Below are positions 46,962-57,756 of a stretch of 64,000 nt of DNA, piece after piece (position 1 is the first letter of the stretch; the number at the start of each line of letters is the position of its first letter). The translations under genes were made by a program, and so were the position numbers. The notes under the pieces were generated by a model. That model saw nothing but the letters and a program-made list of their open reading frames with translations. It made no database searches and was not told the DNA's origin. Source of the DNA: Novosphingobium endophyticum. Its GTDB lineage: Bacteria > Pseudomonadota > Alphaproteobacteria > Sphingomonadales > Sphingomonadaceae. Where the stretch lies: the NCBI RefSeq assembly GCF_014640675.1, contig NZ_BMHK01000003.1, positions 157,112-221,111 of the forward strand. Direction: 5' to 3'.

Positions 46962-48269
46962 TTACCCCTGCTTCACCAGCGTCACCTGCGCGACATCGAT
47001 GCCGCCGCCGCGAAAGCCGCCTTCACAGTACATCAGATAGAAACGCCAGAGGCGCACGAAGCGCTGGTCGAAGCCGGCAGGCAGTCGGCCCTCCTGCGCC
47101 GCCGCGTCGAAGTTGCTGCGCCATTCGCGCAGGGTGCGGGCATAGTCGAGACCGAAGTGCTCGCTGTCCTCCCAGGACAGCCCGCGTTCCTCGGCCAGCC
47201 TGCGGAATTCGGATTCCCTGACGAGCATGCCGCCGGGAAAGATGAAGGTCTGGATGAAGTCGGCACTGCGCGCATAGCCGTCGAAGATCTCGTCGCGCAT
47301 GGCGATGTACTGGATCGCCGCCCTGCCGCCGGGTTTCAGGTTGCGCGCGATGCAGTCGAGGAAATCGGGCCAGAACTGCCGCCCCACCGCCTCGACCATC
47401 TCGACCGAAACCACGGCGTCGTACCGGCCGCCCTCTCCGCCCAGTCCCACATCGCGATAGTCCTGCTTGCGGAAATCGGCGCTGCCCCTCTCGGTGGCCC
47501 AGCGCCCGCGCGCGTAGGCGAGCTGTTCGTCGGACAGGCTGATCGCATCGACCTGCGCGCCTTTGCTGGAAGCGAGGAACGCCGCCAGCGTGCCCCAACC
47601 GCAGCCGATCTCCAGCACGTTGTCGCCCTGTGCCACGTGGAGCCTGTCGACGATGGCGCCGATCTTGTTTGACTGCGCGACGTCCAGCTCGGTGGCGAAC
47701 TGGCTGAACGCGTTGGGCCTGTCGGCCGGGCGCGCGAAGATGCCACTGGAATAGACCATCGTTTCACCCAGCCACTGCTCGTAGAAGTCATTGCCGATAT
47801 CGTAGTGGACATGGATGTTGCGCAGCGCGCCTGTCCGCGTGTTACGGTTGAGCCAGTGGATCAGCCGCGAGGCGAGGCGCCAGGGGCCGCGCGCCCGCGC
47901 CGTCTCCCCCAGGGCGGTGGCATTGTCCATGAACAGGGCGAAGAGCGGCACGGGATCGGGGCTGTCCCATTCGCCCATTTCCCAGGCCTGATACCAGCCG
48001 ACCGATCCAGCCGTCGCCAGGCGCAGCAGGGCGCGCCAGCTCCTGATCGTGACCACCGCATCGAAGCCGCCCCTGCGCCCGCCGAGCATGCGCGTTTCGC
48101 CAGAGGGCAGCGTGGCCAGGATCGAGCCACGCTCAAGCCCCCGGTCGATGCGGTCGAGCACCTTGTCTACCCCGCCCGACCACAAGTGCGCCAGCCACCT
48201 CGGGCCGACGCCTATGGCGCGGCCTCCCTCGACAAGCTCTCCCCCTCTTCCAGACACTTGCGCGCTCAT
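46962..48269 (-). CDS. cfa: Cyclopropane-fatty-acyl-phospholipid synthase family methyltransferase
   Basis: SAM-dependent enzyme that adds a methylene bridge to unsaturated acyl chains in membrane lipids. The 435-residue product has HYDIGNDFYEQWL, the SAM loop EIGCGWGTLAAFL, VSVEMVEAVG and IFPGGML, all typical. I start it at ATG 48269; the frame is open further upstream into the photolyase 3' end. It lies just downstream of phr and is probably co-transcribed. Confidence 0.92.
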   Translation of the reverse strand: MSAQVSGRGGELVEGGRAIGVGPRWLAHLWSGGVDKVLDRIDRGLERGSILATLPSGETRMLGGRRGGFDAVVTIRSWRALLRLATAGSVGWYQAWEMGEWDSPDPVPLFALFMDNATALGETARARGPWRLASRLIHWLNRNTRTGALRNIHVHYDIGNDFYEQWLGETMVYSSGIFARPADRPNAFSQFATELDVAQSNKIGAIVDRLHVAQGDNVLEIGCGWGTLAAFLASSKGAQVDAISLSDEQLAYARGRWATERGSADFRKQDYRDVGLGGEGGRYDAVVSVEMVEAVGRQFWPDFLDCIARNLKPGGRAAIQYIAMRDEIFDGYARSADFIQTFIFPGGMLVRESEFRRLAEERGLSWEDSEHFGLDYARTLREWRSNFDAAAQEGRLPAGFDQRFVRLWRFYLMYCEGGFRGGGIDVAQVTLVKQG

Positions 48270-48327
48270 GACCCAAGATATGGAATCAATTTTCCGCCGG
48301 AGCAATCCAAGAGGAGCCGCTCGCCCT

Positions 48328-49701
48328 TCAGCCTTTTGCCTGTTCCCAGGCGGCAAGCGCCCGTTCGCGCGCCTGCCGGTGATCGATGATCTTCGCGAGG
48401 TAGCCCGCCGGGCGGAGCATCGGGGCGGGATCGTGGATCTCGCCTTCGGGCAGCTCCGCCAGTTCGGGGAGCCATTCGCGGATATAGGCCGAGGCATCGA
48501 ACTTTTCCGACTGCGAAAGCGGAGCCATGATCCGCGCGAACATGCTGGAATCGACCCCCGATCCGGCGGTCCACTGCCAGTTGACCGCGTTGGAGGCATA
48601 GTCGGCGTCGACCAGGGTATCCCAGAACCACCGCTCGCCTTCGCGCCAGTCGATCAGCAGGTGCTTGATGAGAAAGCTCGCCGCGATCATCCGCACGCGG
48701 TTGTGCATCCAGCCGGTGTGCCAGAGCTGGCGCATGCCGGCGTCGACGATGGGATAGCCGGTCATGCCCCTTTTCCACGCGCGCAGGTCCTCCCGTGCGG
48801 GCCCGCCGGACCGCCAGGGAAAGCGATCGAACGTCTCTCGCGCCGGTCTGCCGCCGTAGTCGGGGAACTGCAGAATCACGTTCTGCGCATAGTCCCGCCA
48901 GCCCAGTTCACCCAGAAAGATGCCGACCGAACCGCCGGCCGAAGAAGCCGCATGCCAGACCTGGGCCGGCGTAACCTCTCCGAAATGCAGGTGCGGCGAA
49001 AGAAGCGAGGTACCCACCACGCCCGGAAGGTTGCGCCGGCTTTCATAGCCGGAGGCCTGTTCGGCGAAGTCGCGCAGCCGTTCCCCTGCGCCCTCCTCTC
49101 CCGGCTCCCACATCGCGCGCAGGCCGCCCGCCCAGTCTGGCGCGGTCGGCAGGAGGCGCCAGTCCTCGAGCCTGTCCGACTTCGGCCACGCCGGCGGCGC
49201 GGCGATCGTCTGCGGGGCGCATCGCGGCTCCGGCGGCGGCATGCGTTCGAGCAGCGCGCGCCAGAACGGGGTGTAGATCTTGTAGGGCGCGCCCGATCCC
49301 GTCGTCACCGTCCCCGGCGGCAAAAGGTAGTTGCCGTGATACAGGCAAAGCCGGAGCTTTCTGCCCACCGTCTTCTCGGCACCGCGCCACCAGGGCTCGT
49401 AATGGTGGAGCGCGTGGACCTCCCTCGCGCCGACCTCACGCGCCAGTTCCGGCAGAATCTCCTCGCACCTGCCCCTGCGCAGGATCAGGCGCGAGCCCTT
49501 TCCCCGCAGCGCGGCATCGAGGCTGGCGAGACTGTAGTGCAGCCACCAGCGCGAAGCGGCGCCCATCGCCCGATGCTCCGGTGTCTCGTCATCGAGAACA
49601 TAGACCGGAATGACCGGCCCCTTCGCCGAGGCTGCGGCCAGCGCCGCCTGGTCCGACAGTCGCAGGTCGCGCCGTAGCCAGACGAGGATCGGCGCGGTCA
49701 T
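48328..49701 (-). CDS. phr: Deoxyribodipyrimidine photolyase
   Basis: Light-driven repair of UV pyrimidine dimers. The 457-residue product has the N-terminal antenna domain (LVWLRRDLRLSD) and the C-terminal FAD domain. The latter carries HLHFGEVTP, ELGWRDYAQN, a TGYPIVDAGMRQLWHTGWMHNRVRM region and NWQWTAGSGVDSSMFARI. The length is that of class I CPD photolyases. A (6-4) or DASH type is less likely from these motifs. Its start overlaps the hydrolase gene stop by ATGA. Confidence 0.94.
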   Translation of the reverse strand: MTAPILVWLRRDLRLSDQAALAAASAKGPVIPVYVLDDETPEHRAMGAASRWWLHYSLASLDAALRGKGSRLILRRGRCEEILPELAREVGAREVHALHHYEPWWRGAEKTVGRKLRLCLYHGNYLLPPGTVTTGSGAPYKIYTPFWRALLERMPPPEPRCAPQTIAAPPAWPKSDRLEDWRLLPTAPDWAGGLRAMWEPGEEGAGERLRDFAEQASGYESRRNLPGVVGTSLLSPHLHFGEVTPAQVWHAASSAGGSVGIFLGELGWRDYAQNVILQFPDYGGRPARETFDRFPWRSGGPAREDLRAWKRGMTGYPIVDAGMRQLWHTGWMHNRVRMIAASFLIKHLLIDWREGERWFWDTLVDADYASNAVNWQWTAGSGVDSSMFARIMAPLSQSEKFDASAYIREWLPELAELPEGEIHDPAPMLRPAGYLAKIIDHRQARERALAAWEQAKG

Positions 49702-50624
49702 TTCGGCTTCAGCTCGACGCTGAAGTTGCCGCGCGTCGGCGCCCGGAGGAAACGCTGGTCCACCAGTTGCAGCGTGTCGCCGCGCACCTGGGCGACGGGC
49801 ATGCGACTCCAGAACAGGAAGGCCCGGGCCTGGGGGCTTTCGCTTACCCGCCGGGCGAGGCGGGGGTCGTCCATATTGGTGGGCGCTCCCTCCGCCTCAC
49901 CGGTTCCGACGCGCGAACCGAACAGCGAGAAGGGGACCGAACCGTAACGGCCAGCCGTTCGCCACAATACCTCGCGCTGCCAGAAAGCGCCCGGTACCGG
50001 GTTGGCCACCACCACCCGAGGGTAGGGATCTTCCATCGCGATGCTTTCCGCCGCGATCCGGCTGATCCCTAGGTTGAGCGCAACGTAGGCCAGCACACCA
50101 GCAATCGCCATGTGTGCGGGCCGCGTCCAGCGGCTCGCGCCTGCCCTTTCCCGCCGTAGCGAGAGCCACAATCCCAAGCCGAGCATAGCCCAGAGCCAGG
50201 GATCGATGATGAACAGCACATCGCCGTAGAACCAGTGATGGGAAAACGGCTCGAGCAGCCGGATGCCGTAGCTGTTGAGCCAGTCGAACGCCGGATGGGT
50301 CAGCGCGCCGATATAGCACAGGGCCAGCAGCCATCCCGCGCGCACATCCGCCCGCCCCAGCGGGCGCGTGCCGCGCCGAACCTGCCACCGGTCGAAGGCG
50401 ATCAGGATGCCGGCAAGCAGCGCCGGCAGAATGGCGAGCGCGACCGGTCCATGCGTGATCCCCCGCCGCATCGCGAGCGATTCGACGCCGTAGAGCACGC
50501 AAGGCGCGTCGATATCCGGCAGGTTGGCCGCGAGGATCAGCGCGGGCATGGCAAGACCGGTCCGGCGCTTGAGCCCGGCCTGGCCCAGCACCGCCCCGAT
50601 CAGCGAATGGGTGAGGTTGTCCAT
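49698..50624 (-). CDS. Metal-dependent hydrolase-like membrane protein (YdjM/DUF457)
   Basis: A 308-residue inner-membrane protein with five or six helices. MDNLTHSLIGAVLG at the start, NLPDID, a histidine in GITHGPVAL and HPAFDWLNSYG make up the metal-binding pattern of the DUF457 family. Family members include LexA-regulated YdjM; no reaction is established. It is directly upstream of phr with overlapping stop and start, which suggests a DNA-damage-linked operon, but I see no LexA box. Confidence 0.85.
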   Translation of the reverse strand: MDNLTHSLIGAVLGQAGLKRRTGLAMPALILAANLPDIDAPCVLYGVESLAMRRGITHGPVALAILPALLAGILIAFDRWQVRRGTRPLGRADVRAGWLLALCYIGALTHPAFDWLNSYGIRLLEPFSHHWFYGDVLFIIDPWLWAMLGLGLWLSLRRERAGASRWTRPAHMAIAGVLAYVALNLGISRIAAESIAMEDPYPRVVVANPVPGAFWQREVLWRTAGRYGSVPFSLFGSRVGTGEAEGAPTNMDDPRLARRVSESPQARAFLFWSRMPVAQVRGDTLQLVDQRFLRAPTRGNFSVELKPK

Positions 50625-50663
50625 GCCTCATGGGTGGCCAGAAAGCCGCCCGAAGGCAAGGAG

Positions 50664-51680
50664 TTACCCTTCCACGGTCCAGGTCTGTCCCTTGGCGAGA
50701 AGCTTGCCGAGATCGGCCGTCTTGCCCTCGATCAGCTTCGCCCGCTCGGCCACGACCTCGCTTTCGAAAGTCGGGCGCGGATCGTCGTAGAGCACGCCGA
50801 GCGCCATCGGGAACGGGCCGAAGGGCATCTCGACCAGCATGTGCGCAAGGCCCCGGTTCTTCACGTTGTGAACCGCGACCCCGGCCGCCTGCCAGTCACC
50901 ATCCTCGACATCGACGACCTTGAGCGTCAGCGTGTCGTGATCGAGCGCAAGGCCCTTGGTGCCCTTGGCGAAGAGCAGCGGCTCTCCGTCGCGGCACCAG
51001 ACCTGCGTATCGTCCGCGACCTTTTTCTGGGTGAAGTCGTCGAAGCGGTCCTTGTTGTAGACGATACAGTTCTGGAAGATCTCGATGAAGGCCGCGCCCT
51101 TGTGATAGTAGGCCGCCTTGAGAACTTCGGGCAGGTCCTTCGAGACGTCATAGCCGCGCGCCACGAAGCGCGCGCCCGAGCCCAGTGCGAAAGCGCAGGG
51201 CAGCGCCGGGCGGTCGACCGAGCCGACCGGCGAGGACGGCGAAGACGTGCCCACGCGGCTGGTCGGCGAGTACTGGCCCTTGGTCAGGCCGTAGATCTCG
51301 TTGTTGAACAGCATGATCTGGCAGTCGAGATTGCGGCGCAGCACATGCATCGTGTGGTTGCCGCCGATCGACAGACCGTCGCCGTCGCCCGTCACCAGCC
51401 AGATGTCGAGATCCGGGTTGGCGAGCTTGATGCCCGTCGCGAAGGCCGGCGCGCGGCCGTGGATGGTATGAAAACCATAGCTCTCGACATAGTACGGGAA
51501 ACGGCTGGAGCAGCCGATGCCGGAGACGAACACGGTGTTCTTCGGGTCTGCGCCGATCATCGGCAGCGTGCGCTGCACGGCCTTGAGGATCGCATAGTCG
51601 CCGCAGCCGGGGCACCAGCGGACCTCCTGGTCCGATTCCCAGTCCTTGAGCGTGGTCTGGATGGGGGTCATGTCGTTCAT
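50664..51680 (-). CDS. korB: 2-oxoacid:ferredoxin oxidoreductase beta subunit (KorB)
   Basis: TPP-containing catalytic subunit. The 338-residue product has WCPGCGD, GCSSR and a later cysteine (ALPCAFALG), consistent with a 4Fe-4S cluster. The TPP-binding motif is GDGDGLSIGGNH followed by NNEIYGLTKGQYSPTS. It is encoded 3 bp after korA. Together the subunits convert 2-oxoglutarate (or a related 2-oxoacid) plus CoA to the acyl-CoA with reduced ferredoxin. The substrate is inferred from family size only. Confidence 0.93.
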   Translation of the reverse strand: MNDMTPIQTTLKDWESDQEVRWCPGCGDYAILKAVQRTLPMIGADPKNTVFVSGIGCSSRFPYYVESYGFHTIHGRAPAFATGIKLANPDLDIWLVTGDGDGLSIGGNHTMHVLRRNLDCQIMLFNNEIYGLTKGQYSPTSRVGTSSPSSPVGSVDRPALPCAFALGSGARFVARGYDVSKDLPEVLKAAYYHKGAAFIEIFQNCIVYNKDRFDDFTQKKVADDTQVWCRDGEPLLFAKGTKGLALDHDTLTLKVVDVEDGDWQAAGVAVHNVKNRGLAHMLVEMPFGPFPMALGVLYDDPRPTFESEVVAERAKLIEGKTADLGKLLAKGQTWTVEG

Positions 51681-51683
51681 GGC

Positions 51684-53630
51684 TCAGGCCTCCGGGCTCG
51701 GGAGCTGGGTTTCGTTGACCGGCACTTCCCCGCCTTCGTTGTCGGGAATGCCGTCGAAGAAGCTGGCAATAGCCTCCTCGATCTCGGCGATCGCGAAAGG
51801 CTGGCCGCTGGTCTTGCTCAGCGGCACGGCGTCGATCAGGAACTGGTCGCGCAGCACGGTCTTGAACTGACCCGTGTTCATCTCGGGCACGAGCACCCTG
51901 TCGAAGCCCTTCAGCAGCTCGCCCAGATTGGCAGGCAGCGGCCACACGTGGCGGACATGGATGTGCGAGACCGAAAGCCCCTTGCGGCGAGCGCGGCGCA
52001 CGGCCTGATGGATGGGGCCGAACGTCGAACCCCAGCCAACCACGGCGAGCTTGCCGCTCTCTTCGCCCAGGCACACGTCCTGCGCGGGAATGGCATTCGC
52101 CACGCCATCAACCTTGGCCTTGCGAGCGTCGGTCTGGGCCTGGTGAACCTGCGGCGCGTAATCGATGTCGCCGGTGTCGATGCCCTTCTCGATGCCGCCG
52201 ATGCGGTGCATCAGGCCTTCGGTGCCGGGCTTGATCCACGGGCGCACGCCGCGTTCGTCGCGCTTGAAGGGCAGCACCTTGCCATCGGGGTTGTTGGTCT
52301 CGCCCAGAAACGAGACGGGGAATGGCTCGAACGACGCGGGATCGGGCACCTTCCACGGCTCGGAAGCATTGCCGATATAGCCATCGGTCAGCAATATGAC
52401 CGGGGTCATGAACTGCACCGCGATGCGGCAGGCCTCGATCGCGCATTCAAAGGCGTCGGCGGGCGACCGCGCGGCGATCACCGGCAGCGAGGCGTCGCCG
52501 TTGCGGCCATAGACCGCCTGATAGAGGTCGGACTGCTCGGTCTTGGTCGGCAGGCCGGTCGAGGGACCGCCGCGCTGCGAATTGACGATGACCAGCGGCA
52601 GCTCGGTCATGATCGCCAGGCCCATCGCCTCGCCCTTGAGCGCAATGCCCGGACCCGACGAGGAGGTGACGCCGAGCTGTCCGGCATAGGACGCGCCGAT
52701 CGCCGCGCAGATCGCCGCGATCTCGTCTTCCGCCTGGAACGTGGTGACGCCGAATTCCTTGATCTTCACGAGGTTGTGAAGAATCGCCGAGGCGGGCGTG
52801 ATCGGATAGCCGCCGAAGAACATCGGCAAGTCCGCCAGCTTCGCGCCGGCGACGAGGCCAAGCGAAACAGCTTCGGCACCGGTGATCGTGCGATAGAGGC
52901 CGGGTTCCGACGGGACCGGATCGACGTGCAGCTTCTTGAGCGGCCCCGCCAGTTCCGCCGTTTCGCCATAGGCATGGCCGGCATTGAGCGCGGCGATGTT
53001 GGCATCGGCCAGCACCGGGTTCTTGGCGAACTTCGCCTTGAGCCAGTCAATCAGCGGCTGACGGTCACGATCGAACATCCACAGCGCGAGGCCGAGGGTC
53101 CACATGTTCTTGCAGCGCAGCGCCTCCTTGTTGCCGAGGCCGAAAGGCTTGACCGCTTCCAGCGTCAGCGCCGAGATGTCGAAAGCCAGCACGTCCCATT
53201 TGGCGAGGCTCCCGTCTTCGATCGGATTGGTCTCGTACTTCGCCTTCTCGAGGTTGCGCTTGGAGAATTCGCCGGTGTCGACGATCACGAGACCGCCGGG
53301 CTTGAGCGCCTGGACATTGGTCTTGAGTGCCGCCGGGTTCATCGCCACCAGCACGTCGGGGGCGTCACCCGCCGTCGTGATCTCGCTCGAGCCGAAGTTG
53401 ATCTGGAACGCCGAGACGCCGAACAGCGTACCCTGAGGCGCACGAATTTCCGCCGGAAAGTCGGGGAAAGTCGCAAGGTCGTTGCCTGCAAGGGCTGTCG
53501 ACAGCGTGAACTGTCCGCCGGTGAGCTGCATCCCGTCCCCGGAGTCGCCGGCGAAGCGCACGACGACTGCTTCGGGCGATGCCGTCTGCACGGAAGCCGG
53601 TTTTTCCTGTTCGGCTGTGATCGATGCCAT
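51684..53630 (-). CDS. korA: 2-oxoacid:acceptor oxidoreductase alpha subunit with fused gamma domain (KorA)
   Basis: A 648-residue subunit that fuses the gamma domain (VVVRFAGDSGDGMQLTGGQF near residue 24) to the alpha pyrimidine-binding domain (GGYPITPAS near residue 275, TSSSGPGIALKGEAMGLA near 325). This two-gene form is the oxygen-tolerant type known from aerobes. It probably provides a ferredoxin-linked bypass or addition to the TCA 2-oxoglutarate step. The upstream gap to rppH contains its promoter. Confidence 0.93.
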   Translation of the reverse strand: MASITAEQEKPASVQTASPEAVVVRFAGDSGDGMQLTGGQFTLSTALAGNDLATFPDFPAEIRAPQGTLFGVSAFQINFGSSEITTAGDAPDVLVAMNPAALKTNVQALKPGGLVIVDTGEFSKRNLEKAKYETNPIEDGSLAKWDVLAFDISALTLEAVKPFGLGNKEALRCKNMWTLGLALWMFDRDRQPLIDWLKAKFAKNPVLADANIAALNAGHAYGETAELAGPLKKLHVDPVPSEPGLYRTITGAEAVSLGLVAGAKLADLPMFFGGYPITPASAILHNLVKIKEFGVTTFQAEDEIAAICAAIGASYAGQLGVTSSSGPGIALKGEAMGLAIMTELPLVIVNSQRGGPSTGLPTKTEQSDLYQAVYGRNGDASLPVIAARSPADAFECAIEACRIAVQFMTPVILLTDGYIGNASEPWKVPDPASFEPFPVSFLGETNNPDGKVLPFKRDERGVRPWIKPGTEGLMHRIGGIEKGIDTGDIDYAPQVHQAQTDARKAKVDGVANAIPAQDVCLGEESGKLAVVGWGSTFGPIHQAVRRARRKGLSVSHIHVRHVWPLPANLGELLKGFDRVLVPEMNTGQFKTVLRDQFLIDAVPLSKTSGQPFAIAEIEEAIASFFDGIPDNEGGEVPVNETQLPSPEA

Positions 53631-53764
53631 TGTTGTCCTCTTCGGCCAGACGCCGGAATTGCTGCCTATTCCGGCAAATGGGGTTTCCGGGGCCCGCGTG
53701 CAAATTAGAAAATCTCTCAGGCGGACAATCCTCTCAATTCCGCAGGAGAACCTTGAAACATACC

Positions 53765-53788
53765 AGGCCGTAAAATCATAAACGGCCT
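53765..53788. promoter_or_regulatory. Inverted repeat between divergent korA and rppH
   Basis: Arms AGGCCGT (53765-53771) and ACGGCCT (53782-53788) pair perfectly around an A-rich 10-base loop. The location between divergent genes is compatible with an operator or a leader hairpin for rppH. Confidence 0.35.
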
Positions 53789-53883
53789 AGTCAAGCGCGC
53801 CGGCATGGGCCATTCTCCGGCTCATGCGTTGCGCACCGGCGATCGACATCCTCGCGCTTCGGCCCGCGCCGCTCCCATAGGCC

Positions 53884-54384
53884 ATGGAAACTCCCTTCCC
53901 GATGAATGACTTGTCCTCTCTGCCCTATCGCCCCTGCGTGGGCGTCATGCTGGTGAATGCCGACGGGAAAGTGTTCGTCGGCAAGCGAATCGACAACAAG
54001 GAAGGCGACTGGTGGCAGATGCCGCAAGGCGGCATCGACGAGGGAGAAGACCTCAAGACGGCCGCACACCGCGAGCTCCAGGAAGAGACCGGCGTTACCG
54101 AAACACACGCGACGATCCTGGCGCAGACCCGCCACGAGCTGCTCTACGACCTGCCCGAGGAGCTGATGGGCAAACTGTGGAAAGGCCGATATCGCGGCCA
54201 GCGCCAGCACTGGTTCCTCGCCCGCTTCGAAGGCAGCGACAGCGACATCGACCTCAACGCCCACCGGCCGCCCGAGTTCCACGAATGGAAATGGGTCGAG
54301 CCCAGGCTGCTGCCCGATCTCATCGTGCCGTTCAAGAAGCGGGTCTATCGCGCCGTTCTCGAGGAGTTTCGGGAGCTGATCTGA
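53884..54384 (+). CDS. rppH: RNA pyrophosphohydrolase RppH
   Basis: Nudix hydrolase that removes pyrophosphate from mRNA 5' ends and starts RNase E-dependent decay. The 166-residue product has the Nudix box GGIDEGEDLKTAAHRELQEE (residues 49-68) followed by TGV. The RppH-type YRPCVGVML opening and the WKGRYRGQRQHWFLARF segment are also present. Met7 is an alternative start. The length is normal. Confidence 0.94.
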   Translation: METPFPMNDLSSLPYRPCVGVMLVNADGKVFVGKRIDNKEGDWWQMPQGGIDEGEDLKTAAHRELQEETGVTETHATILAQTRHELLYDLPEELMGKLWKGRYRGQRQHWFLARFEGSDSDIDLNAHRPPEFHEWKWVEPRLLPDLIVPFKKRVYRAVLEEFRELI

Positions 54385-54413
54385 GCGGGGGGCCGTTCCT
54401 TCCGGCCCCGCTC
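54383..54413. terminator. Hairpin between convergent rppH and TPR gene
   Basis: The sequences GAGCGGGG and CCCCGCTC, plus CCG/CGG pairs, form a GC-rich stem with a two-base bulge around TTCCTT. It begins at the rppH stop. The symmetric position between two convergent genes suits a bidirectional terminator, although T-tracts are weak. Confidence 0.5.
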
Positions 54414-54433
54414 AGCCCGAGCTTGTCGAAAGA

Positions 54434-54943
54434 TCAGTTCTCGCTCACCATCGGCTTGGGCGTCACCGCTTCGGCCGTGACGACGCGCTGCTGCGCCGGC
54501 CCCTTGGCGATGGCCGAAGCGACCTTCTGCGCCTCGGAGCATTCCTTGCCGCAGAGCGACTGCAGGCGCGCGAGGATGCGGTTCGCTTTCTCGGTCGCGC
54601 CCTTTTCCGCAAGCGCGACGCCTTCGCCGGCAATGGCATCGAGGTTGCGCGGATCGGTTGTCAGCGCGGTCCGGTAGTAGTGCAGTGCCTTGCCCTGCAT
54701 GCCGGTCCGCCGCGTGGCGTCGGCCAGCGCGAGCAGCACCGGTACGCTGCCGGGTTCGACCACCAGTGCCGCCTCATAGGCGTCGATCGCGCCTTGCAGG
54801 TTGCCCGCCGACACTGCGGCGCGGCCTTCGCCCAGCAGCCGTTCGGCGCGGGGGTCGAGCGATTCGGTCGGCGCGGAAAGGATGGCACTGGAGGAAACGG
54901 CAACGAGCAGGGAAAGAGCAATAGCAGCAGGCGTGTAACGCAT
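54434..54943 (-). CDS. Exported TPR-repeat protein
   Basis: A 169-residue protein with a Sec signal or anchor (residues 6-24) followed by two to three TPR units. A LLGEGRAAVSAGNLQGAIDAYEAAL-type motif is visible over residues 38-62, and a second near 70-95. The C-terminal part has one Cys pair (CGKEC). I start it at 54943, where AAGGA is seven bases upstream; Met at 54949 and longer frames are alternatives. Role unknown; periplasmic protein-protein contacts are likely. Confidence 0.78.
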   Translation of the reverse strand: MRYTPAAIALSLLVAVSSSAILSAPTESLDPRAERLLGEGRAAVSAGNLQGAIDAYEAALVVEPGSVPVLLALADATRRTGMQGKALHYYRTALTTDPRNLDAIAGEGVALAEKGATEKANRILARLQSLCGKECSEAQKVASAIAKGPAQQRVVTAEAVTPKPMVSEN

Positions 54944-54989
54944 CAGCATGTCCTTGGCCGAGGGCTTCGTCCTCATCATGACGACCACG

Positions 54990-56165
54990 CTAACACAGGC
55001 GTGTCAATCGTGCGACGAAAAACCCGTCGGTCCCATCATGATGCGGCGAGAGGCGCAGACCGGAACCGCGTGGGGTGCCGGCGGGGAGGGCCGGGGTTTC
55101 AGCCTGCCAACCCGGATGGCGGGCAAGGAAGCTCCGCGTCTGGTCGGCGCCCTCCTCGTCGAGCAGCGAACAGGTGACGAAGACCAACCGGCCGCCCGGC
55201 CTGACGAGCCCCGCCGCAACGTCGAGCAGGCGCGCCTGAAGCTCGACATAGCGCGCCAGTTGCTTCGGCGTCAGGCGCCAGCGCGCCTCCGGATTGCGCC
55301 GCCAGGTGCCGGTGCCCGAACACGGCGCGTCGACCAGCACGGCATCGGCGGCGCCCTGCCAGCGTTCGAGCGCGAGCGCCTCCCTGCCGGGATCGAGCAG
55401 CGCGATCTCGATCCCCGTGGCCCCCGCCCTCCGCGCGCGGGGGGCCAGCCGCGAAAGCCGGGGGCGATCCGTATCGCAGGCGATCAAGGTGCCGCGATTC
55501 TCCATCGTAGCGGCGAGCGCCAGCGTCTTGCCGCCTGCCCCGGCGCAGAGGTCGATCACGGTCTCGCCCGGCTTCGCGCCGACGGCCTCGCAGGCAAGCT
55601 GCGATCCGCTGTCCTGCACTTCGATCGCGCCGTCGAGATAGGCCTGAGCCTGCTCGATGCGCGTTTCGGGCGGGTAGCGCCAGCCATGCGGCGCAACCGT
55701 ACGCTCGCCGCCCTCGGGGAGCGCGAGGCGCCCGGCCCTCAGCGTGTTTACGCGCACGTCGAGCGGCGCGCGGTCGAGCAGCGATGCGGCCTCGATTTGT
55801 GAAACGCCGCTGCGCGCCAGTCGGTCGACCAGCCATGCGGGCGCGATACCCCCCTCGGCGGCGGCCTCGCCCGGCGCGACCGGATCGGGCGCGTGGCTGG
55901 AACCGTCGAACAGCGCGGCCACTTCCGGCTCCTGCGCCGCGATGCGGAGCATCGCCGCCCTGCCCGTCTCCGGCACCTCGCCGCAAGCGCGGATCGCGCG
56001 GTAGGCCAGCTCGCGCACGGCGCGGCGGTCCTTGCTGCCGGCGAAGCGGCGCGAGCGGAACCAGTCGGCGATCAGGCGATCGGCGGGAGCGCCGTTAGCA
56101 CGGGCGGCCTCGATCACGAGGTCGAGTATCTCGATCGCGGCCTGTACGCGTGCCGCGGGCGTCAC
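54990..56165 (-). CDS. RsmB/NOP family rRNA m5C methyltransferase
   Basis: A 391-residue SAM-dependent RNA cytosine-5 methyltransferase. The N-terminal part (to about 140) looks like the NusB-like domain of RsmB. The SAM loop is DLCAGAGGKTLALA. The two catalytic cysteines are visible in DAPCSGTGTWRRNPE and VFVTCSLLDEEG. The length fits RsmB-type more than the larger RsmF. It ends 47 bp before the TPR gene start and follows guaB by 30 bp. Confidence 0.9.
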   Translation of the reverse strand: MTPAARVQAAIEILDLVIEAARANGAPADRLIADWFRSRRFAGSKDRRAVRELAYRAIRACGEVPETGRAAMLRIAAQEPEVAALFDGSSHAPDPVAPGEAAAEGGIAPAWLVDRLARSGVSQIEAASLLDRAPLDVRVNTLRAGRLALPEGGERTVAPHGWRYPPETRIEQAQAYLDGAIEVQDSGSQLACEAVGAKPGETVIDLCAGAGGKTLALAATMENRGTLIACDTDRPRLSRLAPRARRAGATGIEIALLDPGREALALERWQGAADAVLVDAPCSGTGTWRRNPEARWRLTPKQLARYVELQARLLDVAAGLVRPGGRLVFVTCSLLDEEGADQTRSFLARHPGWQAETPALPAGTPRGSGLRLSPHHDGTDGFFVARLTRLC

Positions 56166-56195
56166 AGCACCAAGACCTTTCCTAAAGCCAGATTC

Positions 56196-57719
<1,524 letters not shown>

Positions 57720-57756
57720 CTAGTGCCTCATTTCGCGGGTGCCGCACGAGTGGCCT

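Noticed and set aside
50235..53708. A 1157-codon open frame on the plus strand
   Set aside because: It runs antisense through korB, korA and the hydrolase gene. Its product is Arg/His/Asp-rich with no domain, typical of a high-GC shadow frame.
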